A DNA stretch of 64,000 nucleotides from Allokutzneria sp. NRRL B-24872 (lineage in GTDB: Bacteria > Actinomycetota > Actinomycetes > Mycobacteriales > Pseudonocardiaceae), in the NCBI RefSeq assembly GCF_002155965.1, contig NZ_MUMH01000059.1, forward strand, positions 62,001 to 126,000. Reading direction: 5' to 3'. Each line of letters begins with the position of its first letter. The first letter of the stretch is position 1. A model generated the notes under the pieces. It saw only the letters and a program-made list of their open reading frames with translations. It ran no database searches and was not told the origin of the DNA. Shown piece by piece: positions 6,966 through 14,744 of this stretch. The position numbers were made by a program, and so were the translations under genes.

Positions 6966-9743
6966 TCAGCAGATGCGGGCCTTGGGCTTCTCGGTGCTCT
7001 CCCAGACCAGCAGGTCCGCGCGGCTGTTGACCTTGAGCTTGCGGTAGACCCGTGTCAGGTGCTGCTCGACCGTGCTGACCGTGATGAACAGCTTGCGGCC
7101 TATTTCGCGGTTGGTGTGCCCGCGCGCGGCGAGTGCCGCGACCCGGCGCTCCGCCTCGCTGAGCTGCGCGAGACCCTTCACCTCGGTGGCGCTCTTGGTG
7201 TCCGACGGCAACGATTCCCTTGCCAGGGAGAGGAGATCGCCGCAGACCGTGCGCTCGGCGTGGCACTGCTGCGCCAGGTGCACGGCACGGCGCACCATCA
7301 TCCTCGCGCGGTAGAACTCGCCGAGCGCGTAGTGCGTGCGGCTGAGTTCGGCGAGCGTCTTGGCCAACTCCAGCCGGTCCCCGCACGCTTGGAGGATGTC
7401 GGCTGCCTGGCGCAGCAACCCCGGTCGCTGACGCAGCTCCACCGTGGAAGCCAAGACCCGCAGGGAGATCCCGCGCGCGCGACGCAGACCGGCGGAGCGT
7501 CCGAGCTGCTGTTCGGCGAGTTCGCGCGCCTGCTCCCGCGCGCCGAGGCGCACCTGCACCTGGGCGAGTTCGGAGCGCCACGGGATCAGCGCGGGCGCGT
7601 CGGTGCCCCACTGCGTCATCAGCGAGCCACAGCTGCGGAAGTCCGCTTCGGCCGCCTGCGGCCGATCCGTCGCGAGGAAGTGCACCCCGCGCGCGAGCAG
7701 GTACGGCAGGCTGTACCGCGAGCGCAACATCAGCTCGGGCACCGGAAGGCGCAGCACCTCGGCGGCGGCGGAGTGCTCGCCCATCTCGGTCAGCGCCAGC
7801 ACCCTGATGCCCTGCGCCGAGCGCGCTCGCACGCCCAGCCCCTGCACGCCGACGTGGGTCAGCGCCGCGGCCGCGTGCTCGTCGGCTTCGGTCAGGTCAC
7901 CGTGCCGCAATGCGATCTCCGCGCTGACCAGCGACAGCACCGCGCGCCACGTCGGCACCTCGCGGCTGGTCGCCTCGCCGAGCAGCGGCACGCAGTAGTG
8001 CGCCGCGCGGTCGGCCCGGTCGGCGTAGACCAGCGCCATCAACGCGAACTCGATCGCCTCCAGGTTCGCCGCGCTGAGCCGGGTGGCCTGCAGGACCTCC
8101 TCCGCCGCGAGCACGATCTGGTCGGTGTTGCCGTTGGCCAGCGCCCTCGCCAGAACGGCCGCGGCCGACGGCGTCGGGCGCAGTCCGTTCGGCGAGGTAC
8201 CGAGTTCCGCCACACGCGGCGCGGCGGGCAGCCGGGCGAGCAACTGCGGGAAGCTCGCCAGCAACTGGTGCCGCACCAGGGTGATCTGCCCGTCGCGGCC
8301 CGGCACCGACACGTCCCAGCGCAGCAGCAGCCGGTTCGCTTCGTCGACCCGGCCGAACCACAGCAGGCAGGACAGCAGCGAGAGCTGGTCGGTCTGCTCC
8401 AGCAGGTCCAGCTCCGCGAGGTCGACCAGGCCCGCCAGGTGCCGCGCGGCGTCGGCCGGGGCGACCAGCCACAGCGCCTCGACCAGCCGCAGCGTCACGA
8501 CCGCGCGACGGCGCTGCCCCGAGCACGCCAGCTGCGCCAGCTCCAGGCAGCGCACCGCCAGCCCCGAATCGTCCACGGCGAGCGCGGCTTCGGCGGCTTC
8601 CTCCAGGATCGGCACCACGGCCGGGTCCTGGTCCCAGCCCACCGCGAGCAGCAGGCGCGCGATCGTCACCGGCTCACCCTGATCTGCCCGCAGCAGCCAC
8701 GCCGCGCGCACGTGCAGTTCCGTGCGCTCCGTCGCGGGCAGGTTCTCCAGCACCGCCGCGCGCGCGGCCGCGTGGCGCAGCCGTCCGCGCTCCAGCAGTC
8801 CGGCCATGTTCAACGTCTGGATCGCCTGGATGACCGCTTCGGGCTCCAGGTCCAGCAGCCGGTGCAGCATCGACGGCGTCGCGGCCTCGTGCAGCACCGC
8901 CAGCCCCGCCGCGACCTCCGCCACCGGCGGCTCGCAGCGGTAGAGGCAGGCCAGCACCGCCTGCCGATAACCGTCGCCGACCACCGGTTCCGGACTCACC
9001 CCCGTCGGCAGCTCCCGGCGCGCCGCGCGATATCCTTCGATCAGCGCGTTGAGCAGCAGCGGGTTTCCGCCACTGGCCGCGAAATAGGTCGGAGTGGTCT
9101 CGTTCGTTGCCTCTTCTCCCAGTTCGGCGGCCAGTCGCCGCATGACCCCGGCGGGCGTGAACGGAAAGAGCCGGACGCGCTGGCAGTAGGGCTGCCGCAA
9201 CAACTCGGCCCGAAAGTGCAGATAGGACGGGGTAGAACTCTCCCCTTCGGTGACAATTACCATCACGCGGGCCGACCGCAGTCGCCGCAGCAAAAAGAGA
9301 ACGCACCGCAGCGAAGCGGTGTCCGCGTGATTCAGGTCATCGAGGGTGAGGATGACCGGCTGCTGCCGCGCCGCCGCGAACAGCAGTGAGCACACCTCGT
9401 GGGCGATCTGCGCGTGCTCCTGCGGGATGACGTCGCCCCCGCCGGTCTCCGGCCCGCCCGCGTGCGCGGCGAGCAACCGGGCGATACCGCCCGTGTCCGC
9501 CGGAATCCCTTGCAGCAGTTGGTGAAGGAACCCGAACGGCAGGCACCGCTCCGCACGCGAACCCGTCGCCGCCAGCACCACCGCGCCCGCGTCGAGGGCC
9601 TCCTCGGTGACCGCGTTGACCAGCTCCGTCTTGCCCACCGCGGCCCCGCCCGAGACGACGACGACCCTGCCGCGCCCGTCCGCGCACTCGGCGAGCAGAT
9701 CGCGCAGAATCCGCAACTCATCGTCCCGCTCAACCAGAAACAT
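6966..9743 (-). CDS. LAL-family (large ATP-binding LuxR) transcriptional regulator
   Basis: 925 residues. The N-terminus (MFLVERDDELRILRDLL) runs into a Walker A motif GGAAVGKT near residue 34 and a Walker B-like VILTLDDLNHAD. A long TPR-like middle follows, and a C-terminal LuxR helix-turn-helix (LSEAERRVAALAARGHTNREIGRKLFITVSTVEQHL) occupies about residues 862-915. This is the architecture of cluster-situated activators of modular PKS clusters. Start ATG 9743 has GGGGAGGAG just upstream. It is convergent with the glycosyltransferase (10-bp gap). It probably activates the cluster to its left. Confidence 0.92.
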   Translation of the reverse strand: MFLVERDDELRILRDLLAECADGRGRVVVVSGGAAVGKTELVNAVTEEALDAGAVVLAATGSRAERCLPFGFLHQLLQGIPADTGGIARLLAAHAGGPETGGGDVIPQEHAQIAHEVCSLLFAAARQQPVILTLDDLNHADTASLRCVLFLLRRLRSARVMVIVTEGESSTPSYLHFRAELLRQPYCQRVRLFPFTPAGVMRRLAAELGEEATNETTPTYFAASGGNPLLLNALIEGYRAARRELPTGVSPEPVVGDGYRQAVLACLYRCEPPVAEVAAGLAVLHEAATPSMLHRLLDLEPEAVIQAIQTLNMAGLLERGRLRHAAARAAVLENLPATERTELHVRAAWLLRADQGEPVTIARLLLAVGWDQDPAVVPILEEAAEAALAVDDSGLAVRCLELAQLACSGQRRRAVVTLRLVEALWLVAPADAARHLAGLVDLAELDLLEQTDQLSLLSCLLWFGRVDEANRLLLRWDVSVPGRDGQITLVRHQLLASFPQLLARLPAAPRVAELGTSPNGLRPTPSAAAVLARALANGNTDQIVLAAEEVLQATRLSAANLEAIEFALMALVYADRADRAAHYCVPLLGEATSREVPTWRAVLSLVSAEIALRHGDLTEADEHAAAALTHVGVQGLGVRARSAQGIRVLALTEMGEHSAAAEVLRLPVPELMLRSRYSLPYLLARGVHFLATDRPQAAEADFRSCGSLMTQWGTDAPALIPWRSELAQVQVRLGAREQARELAEQQLGRSAGLRRARGISLRVLASTVELRQRPGLLRQAADILQACGDRLELAKTLAELSRTHYALGEFYRARMMVRRAVHLAQQCHAERTVCGDLLSLARESLPSDTKSATEVKGLAQLSEAERRVAALAARGHTNREIGRKLFITVSTVEQHLTRVYRKLKVNSRADLLVWESTEKPKARIC

Positions 9744-10456
9744 GCCGCTCCTCCCCAGGTAAACGGCCCATCAACCAAGTGAATCCCTGTTCGGGCAGTG
9801 CACCCAAAGCCCAGAACGCGAAGATCCATCCGAAAGGCTAGTCATCACGCTACCAACCCCGCCGCCGCCATTCGGCGCAATTAGATTTACATACAAATAC
9901 TGACGTCATTGACTCAGGCTACGCATCATTGCAAGAGGAATCAGAATCTTCGATTCGCACTCCGCCCCCGGCAACCGCACCATCCCACAAGCCACTACGG
10001 CGAAGTCCAATAGATTGAGAAACTTGTTCACACATCATCCTGAGGTGGCATCCGCCTGATGATTTTTGCCGCTCAGCCGTCATCCCCGCCCCCGGCCGCC
10101 CCACTCAGCTGTGCACGGCTTTCCGCGTGGAGGGCAAGCAGTCCCACCAACCCTCCGGATCATCGATGTCACCCCCTGGCCACATCAGGCCGCCCAGCCC
10201 GGGCCACCCCCGTCGCATTGCCCCAGCCAGAGCGCGTCCGGCCGCACCGCGTTCGCCGGTCTTCAACCACCCAAGCACTCTGCGACGCCGGGTTTGGGGC
10301 GGTCAGCGATGATCACCAAGGCGGTTCGGCAGTCCTGAAGCCCCGCCGCAACGCCCCCGGGCCTTTCAGCCCAGCAGCTCGTAGTCCACCATCTATCTCC
10401 ACCGCCGAAACCCATGCAAAGACCAACCGCACGCCGACAAACCGCCAGCTCAACAA
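9744..10456. other. Non-coding region upstream of LAL gene
   Basis: About 700 bp without a supportable gene. The part nearest the LAL gene (about 9870-10040) is AT-rich for this DNA and should contain its promoter. The rest holds copy 1 of the 88-bp palindromic element (10257-10344) and low-complexity proline-rich frames that look non-coding. It ends at the two-repeat CRISPR. Confidence 0.6.
10257..10344 (+). repeat. 88-bp palindromic element, copy 1 (degenerate)
   Basis: Begins CGGTCTTCAA and ends CCTGAAGCCCC, an imperfect terminal inverted repeat. It contains the core GATGATCACCAAG shared with copy 2 at 10649-10736. The internal hairpin is eroded compared with copy 2. It has no coding capacity. 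Confidence 0.7.
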
Positions 10457-10458
10457 GT

Positions 10459-10547
10459 GTCTTCCCCGCGCGAGCGGGGGTGGTCCCGCCTCACGGTCAC
10501 AGGCATGTCGGAGCCGGAGTCTTCCCCGCGCGAGCGGGGGTGGTCCC
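10459..10547 (+). CRISPR. Two-repeat orphan CRISPR remnant, type I-E-like repeat
   Basis: Two identical 29-bp repeats at 10459-10487 and 10519-10547 start GTCTTCCCCGCGCG and end GCGGGGGTGGTCCC, with the CCCCGC/GCGGGG stem typical of actinobacterial type I-E repeats. They are separated by one 31-bp unique spacer (10488-10518). If the repeat is counted as 28 bp the spacer is the canonical 32 bp. No third repeat lies one period (60 bp) either side and no cas gene is in the window. Orientation is arbitrary. Confidence 0.65.
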
Positions 10548-10648
10548 TCTGCGCTCCGGTCGTCCTCTAGCACTACGGCAGCCAGGGGTGCTTCCAGCGA
10601 GACGGCCGGAGTTTGCCGGTCTTCAAGTACCCACAACCCCGCTCTTCG

Positions 10649-10736
10649 CGGTCTTCAACCGCCGCAAACCCTCTGCCGTACAGGGTTTGCGGCGGTTAAC
10701 GATGATCACCAAGGGGGTTGGTGGTCTTGAAGACCG
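10649..10736 (+). repeat. 88-bp palindromic element, copy 2 (intact)
   Basis: Terminal inverted repeats CGGTCTTCAA (10649-10658) and TTGAAGACCG (10727-10736) are perfect over 10 bp. Inside is a perfect 16-bp hairpin, arms 10657-10672 and 10682-10697 (AACCGCCGCAAACCCT and its complement), with a 9-nt loop. It has the same length and core (GATGATCACCAAG) as copy 1, 392 bp away. It could be a MITE-like or REP-like element. No transposase is nearby. Confidence 0.75.
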
Positions 10737-10765
10737 ACAAACCTCGGTGGCATCAGGCCAGCACC

Positions 10766-11404
10766 TCAGCCGGGCAGGCGGGATTCGAGGGCGACGAGCA
10801 GGAGGTCAAGGCCGTACTGGTACTCGCGCTCGTGGTCGCACGACGCCAAGAAAGGCGCGGATTCGGCGAGCGCCGGGAACGGGCCCGCCGAGAGGTCGGC
10901 CTCGCGCCGGGCTACGGCCGAAGCGTCGGAGCCGTCGAAGGCGGGGGTGGACTCGACCTCGCGCAGCACGGTGCCGACGAGGAACGCCAAGACGGCGCGC
11001 AGGGCGTGGACGGCCTCCGAGGAGGAGAACCCGGCGGCGCGGAGCGCGGCGAGGGCGGCGTTCGACGCGGCGAGGCTGCCACCGGAGACGAGTTGTCGAG
11101 TGAGGAGCAGGCGCGCGGCGTGCGGGTGGCCGGTGGCGGCAGCGCGGAAAGCGTCGGCGAGGGCGCGCAGGTCGGCCTTCCACGAGCCGGTGGGTTCGGG
11201 CAGGACCATGCGCTGGATGACCAGCTCGGCGATGCCGTCGATGACGGCGTCCTTGTTGGGCACGTGGTTGTAGAGCGACATCGCCTCCACGCCGACGGCG
11301 GCGGCGAGCTTGCGCATGCTCAAGCCCTCGATGCCGTTCTCCTCGACCAGGGTCAGGGCCGCTGCCAGCACCTTCTCGCGAGTCACCTTGTCGCGGGGCT
11401 CCAT
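10766..11404 (-). CDS. TetR-family repressor (TetR_C type)
   Basis: 212 residues. The N-terminal helix-turn-helix includes GLSMRKLAAAVGVEAMSLYNHVPNKDAVIDGIAE at about residues 28-62, and the C-terminal ligand domain is of the classical TetR_C type. It is divergent from the metallo-hydrolase at 11485, with two palindromic operators between them, so it very likely represses that operon and itself until a ligand binds. The gene lies in a region without a secondary-metabolite core. Confidence 0.92.
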   Translation of the reverse strand: MEPRDKVTREKVLAAALTLVEENGIEGLSMRKLAAAVGVEAMSLYNHVPNKDAVIDGIAELVIQRMVLPEPTGSWKADLRALADAFRAAATGHPHAARLLLTRQLVSGGSLAASNAALAALRAAGFSSSEAVHALRAVLAFLVGTVLREVESTPAFDGSDASAVARREADLSAGPFPALAESAPFLASCDHEREYQYGLDLLLVALESRLPG

Positions 11405-11427
11405 CGCACGCGCCTTCCAGTTGACGG

Positions 11428-11468
11428 ACTTACAGTGTAAGTGCTTCGCTGTGACTTACAGCGTAAGT
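11428..11468. promoter_or_regulatory. Tandem TetR operators
   Basis: Two 15-bp palindromes, ACTTACAGTGTAAGT (11428-11442, perfect 7-bp arms) and ACTTACAGCGTAAGT (11454-11468, one mismatch), are centred 26 bp apart in the 80-bp gap between the divergent tetR and metallo-hydrolase genes. Size, symmetry and position are those of TetR-family operators. Confidence 0.8.
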
Positions 11469-11484
11469 ACACAGGGAGGCCCGC

Positions 11485-12552
11485 GTGTTCGATCCCGCCG
11501 ACGTCGCAGCACTGCCCAGCCTCGGCGCGGCGGTCGAGGTGTTCGACGCCCTGCCCGGCGTCCCGGGCGGCTTCGGCGCGAAGCTGGCGTGGGCGCGCAC
11601 CCGCGCGGCGGACTTCCGCAGGGAGTTCTCGGCGACGGGCACCCCGGACAGCGTGATCACGTGCGACCTGGTGACGCTGCCCTACCCGACGCGCTTCGGG
11701 TTGTTCCGCGCGAGCCGCGCGATCGCGCCGTTCCTGTCGATCACCAACCGGATGCTGGTGATCCGCTGGCACGAGAGCGACGGCCGCCAGCGGACGCTGT
11801 TGTTCGAGCCCAGCGACGTGGAGCGCGGCGAGAACACGCCGTACTTCGCGGCGCTCAAGGCGCGGCTGCCGAACTTCATGGAAAAGCTCGCGGTCACCCG
11901 GCACGGCACGGTCCAGCACCACCTGGCCCGCATCGGCATCCGGCCGGAGGAGGTCGACTACCTGATGTTCGACCACCTGCACACGCAGGACCTGCGCCGC
12001 TGGATCGGCACCACGGCGAACCCGCGCGAGGCGTTCTTCCCCAACGCCAAGGTGATCGTGCAGCGCGACGAGCTGGCCGGGATGGCGAACCTGCACCCGT
12101 TGCAGCGCCCTTGGTACCAGGTCAGCGCCTTCGACGACGTGCCAGCGGAGGCGTTCCTGGCGGCCGACGGCGGACTGGTACTCGGTCCCGGCGTCGCGGT
12201 GCTCAGTACCCCAGGGCACGTCTTCGGCAACCAGACGTTGGTGCTCAACACCTCCACCGGCATCTGGGCCAGCAGCGAGAACGTGATCGCCGCCGAGTGC
12301 CTGACGCCGGAGCACAGCCGCCTGCCCGGCATCGCGAAGTGGGCGCGCGCGTGGCAGCAGGAGGTCGTGCTCAACGCGAACACCCTGGAGACCACGGCGG
12401 ACCAGTACAACTCGATCATCCTGGAGAAGTCGATCGTGGACCGCTCCCAGGCCGATCCCCGGTTCCTCCAGTTCTTCCCGTCCAGCGAGCTGACCGCCGC
12501 GTGGACCAACCCCGGCACCACCCCGACGTTCACCCACAAGACGCTCAGCTGA
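11485..12552 (+). CDS. MBL-fold metallo-hydrolase
   Basis: 355 residues. The metal motif appears as FDHLHTQDLRRW near residue 160, a variant of HxHxDH, followed by STPGHVFGNQTLVL near residue 239 (third histidine) and later acidic residues. A long N-terminal section precedes the fold. Start ATG 11485 has CAGGGAGG upstream. It is co-transcribed with the NTF2-like gene (8-bp gap) and controlled by the divergent TetR. The substrate is unknown; lactonase, esterase or detoxifying hydrolase are possible. Confidence 0.8.
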   Translation: MFDPADVAALPSLGAAVEVFDALPGVPGGFGAKLAWARTRAADFRREFSATGTPDSVITCDLVTLPYPTRFGLFRASRAIAPFLSITNRMLVIRWHESDGRQRTLLFEPSDVERGENTPYFAALKARLPNFMEKLAVTRHGTVQHHLARIGIRPEEVDYLMFDHLHTQDLRRWIGTTANPREAFFPNAKVIVQRDELAGMANLHPLQRPWYQVSAFDDVPAEAFLAADGGLVLGPGVAVLSTPGHVFGNQTLVLNTSTGIWASSENVIAAECLTPEHSRLPGIAKWARAWQQEVVLNANTLETTADQYNSIILEKSIVDRSQADPRFLQFFPSSELTAAWTNPGTTPTFTHKTLS

Positions 12553-12560
12553 GGAAGACC

Positions 12561-13082
12561 ATGCTCACCGACGAGGTCCGCGCCGCCCGCGAGAAGCTCG
12601 TGCTCGACCACTTCCAGGACGAGGTCGACCACCGCTGGGACGACGTGCTGTCGACGTTCCCGCACCCGCGCTACGAGATCATCGCGACGATGACCCTGCA
12701 CGACGGCGACGCCGCGGTGCGCGGGTACTACAACGAGACGCGCACGGCGTTCCCCGACCAGCACCACGAGATCATCAAGCTGCGGCACACCGATGACGCG
12801 ATCGTCGTGGAGTTCTGGCTGATGGGCACGCACCTCGGCCCGCTCGGCAAGATCCCGGCCACCGGCAGCACGTTCCGCACCCGGATGACGGCGTACTTCA
12901 TCTTCGACGAGAACGAGACGCTGGTCTGCGAGCGGATCTACTTCGACTCGCTCACCCTGCTCCGCCAGCTCATCGGCGGGCTGGACCTGAAGAAGCCCGC
13001 CAACTGGTGGCTGCTGGCCAGGTGCGTCAAGGGCGCGCTGTCCATGACCGGCGGCAAGCCCGCCCCGGCACTGCTCAAATGA
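12561..13082 (+). CDS. SnoaL/NTF2-like protein
   Basis: 173 residues. The central part (YEIIATMTLHDGDAAVRGYYNETRTAFPDQHHEI, then VVEFWLMGTHLGPLGKIPATG) is the alpha+beta cone of the SnoaL/ester-cyclase-like NTF2 superfamily. GAGGAAG precedes the ATG, 8 bp after the metallo-hydrolase. Members are cyclases, isomerases or small-molecule-binding proteins. It probably acts on the same substrate as its operon partner. Confidence 0.75.
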   Translation: MLTDEVRAAREKLVLDHFQDEVDHRWDDVLSTFPHPRYEIIATMTLHDGDAAVRGYYNETRTAFPDQHHEIIKLRHTDDAIVVEFWLMGTHLGPLGKIPATGSTFRTRMTAYFIFDENETLVCERIYFDSLTLLRQLIGGLDLKKPANWWLLARCVKGALSMTGGKPAPALLK

Positions 13083-13085
13083 GCC

Positions 13086-14702
13086 TCACGGCGCGGGAGT
13101 GACCTTGTAGAACTGTCCTCCCGCGCCGAGGAGCACGCTGCCACCGGGAACGTCGGAGCCGGTGACCGCGCGCCAGCCGGAGCGGGTTTCCCTGGTGCCA
13201 ACGGTTTTCGCCACGTCCGGCCGGGGCAGCCCGGCGATCCCGCCGCCGACCACCGTGCCCTGCGCGTCGACCACCAGCACGCACTCCGGGCGGTGGTGGT
13301 CGATCACCGCCCACCCCCTGATCGCGGAGTCCCCCTTCAGCGGACCCGATTCCAGGTGACCCTGCGTCGGTCGCCCCGCGCCGGGATCGGGCATCGGGCG
13401 CACGCGCGCTGGGTCGACTTTGGAACCCAGTTCCTGGCCGCACCCCAGCCTGAAAGAGTCCGAGTACGGGTAGGCACCCAGTGCCCGCACGGGCTTGAGC
13501 GCGCTGATCGGTTCCAGGCGCAGTTCCGCCATGGTCCTCGGCGCCTCAACGCGCACAGCGATCGCGAGCAGGTTCTGGTCCGGGTAGTTCGCGCGCACGG
13601 TATCGGCCGCCTTCGTGCCCATCGCGAAGGTCAGCAGCGCGACGGCCGTGGCCGCGAACGCCGTCGACCCGCTGGAGGGCTGCCACGCCAGCACCGCGAG
13701 CACCAGCAGCGCGGAGATCGCCAGCGCCGGGATCACCGCGTACCGGCTGGTCGAGCCGAGCTGCGTGGCGAGGTTGATCCGCGACAGGCTCACCATCCCG
13801 GCGACGAGCACCGCGTACAGGCCAAGACCCGCCCAGCCCGCCGCGCGCCGCACGGCCCCGTCCTCGACGCGGTCCCGCAGCACTCCGGCCACGAGCACCA
13901 CCAGGATCAACCCGGTCAGCACGCCGCCGAAGACCGCGACGTCGCGGACGGAGGACCACAGGGAACCCAGTGTCTCCGCGAAGGTCGACAGGTAGCTCTC
14001 CGCGCCGAGCGGCTTGTCCGGAGTCGGCAGGTGCTCAGCCCGCTTGACCAGCAACCACGACACCCCGACCGCCACGCCGAGCCCGGCCGGGAGCACGATC
14101 TGCCACCCGCGATCACGCCGCAGCCACGCCACCAGAGCGACCGCGAACCACACCGGGAACGCGCTGCCGTAGCCGAGGCACCCCACAACTGCGGCGATCA
14201 CCGCGAGCACCGTCCGGCCCCGGTGCGCGAAGAGCAGCGCGACCACGCTCGGCAGGTAGCCGGACAGGCCGTGCACGCCGTTCATGCTCATGCCGAACAG
14301 CTCAAGACCGCTCGGCGACAACAGCAGGAACGCGAAGACCATCGTCAGCGCAGCGCGCTTCGCCCGATCGAGGTCCTTGGGCAGCATGCGGTTCAGCACC
14401 AGCACCATCAGCACCGCCGCGAGCACCACGGCCATGCCCAGCGCCTGGTTCGAGCCGCCGAGGAAGCGGATGTCGATCCAGAACAGCAGGCCCGGCCAGA
14501 CGAAGGGGTGCTCATTGTGCAGGTTCACCAGGCCGCTCGGGTGCAGCGAGCCGTCGTCGTTGGTGGCGTTGCCCAACATCGACCAGAAGTCAAGGAAGTT
14601 GAGCATGGGCGAGCGCAGCACCTCGACCACCATGATCATCACGGGGACCGCGGTGAGGGCCAGCAACCCCAGCTCCAGCCAGCGGTCCCGGCGATCGGTC
14701 AT
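13086..14702 (-). CDS. Polytopic membrane protein, paralogue 1 (unknown function)
   Basis: About 538 residues with roughly 11-12 transmembrane helices and a soluble C-terminal domain of about 170 residues. It shares with the neighbour at 14745-16367 the motifs FLDFWSMLGNATNDDGSL, NEHP, STSRYAVIPAL and the C-terminal GWAVIDHHRPECVLVVDAQG. The large N-terminal loop plus a conserved STSRY motif is reminiscent of GT-C-type or polysaccharide-processing membrane enzymes, but I do not recognise the family. ATG 14702 is used; GTG 14735 is in frame upstream and also possible. It follows its paralogue by 42 bp and ends 3 bp from the convergent NTF2-like gene. Confidence 0.75.
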   Translation of the reverse strand: MTDRRDRWLELGLLALTAVPVMIMVVEVLRSPMLNFLDFWSMLGNATNDDGSLHPSGLVNLHNEHPFVWPGLLFWIDIRFLGGSNQALGMAVVLAAVLMVLVLNRMLPKDLDRAKRAALTMVFAFLLLSPSGLELFGMSMNGVHGLSGYLPSVVALLFAHRGRTVLAVIAAVVGCLGYGSAFPVWFAVALVAWLRRDRGWQIVLPAGLGVAVGVSWLLVKRAEHLPTPDKPLGAESYLSTFAETLGSLWSSVRDVAVFGGVLTGLILVVLVAGVLRDRVEDGAVRRAAGWAGLGLYAVLVAGMVSLSRINLATQLGSTSRYAVIPALAISALLVLAVLAWQPSSGSTAFAATAVALLTFAMGTKAADTVRANYPDQNLLAIAVRVEAPRTMAELRLEPISALKPVRALGAYPYSDSFRLGCGQELGSKVDPARVRPMPDPGAGRPTQGHLESGPLKGDSAIRGWAVIDHHRPECVLVVDAQGTVVGGGIAGLPRPDVAKTVGTRETRSGWRAVTGSDVPGGSVLLGAGGQFYKVTPAP

Positions 14703-14744
14703 CACGGTGGCGGTCTCCGCCTGGTCCTCGCGCACCGCCGGAAT

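Noticed and set aside
10398-10610. Further CRISPR repeats one period left or right of the pair
   Set aside because: No match to the repeat at the expected 60-61-bp positions; only two copies exist.
10059-10730. Possible gene across the CRISPR and palindromic elements
   Set aside because: Proline/serine-rich frame without ribosome binding site; it reads through both repeat elements, so it cannot be a real coding sequence.
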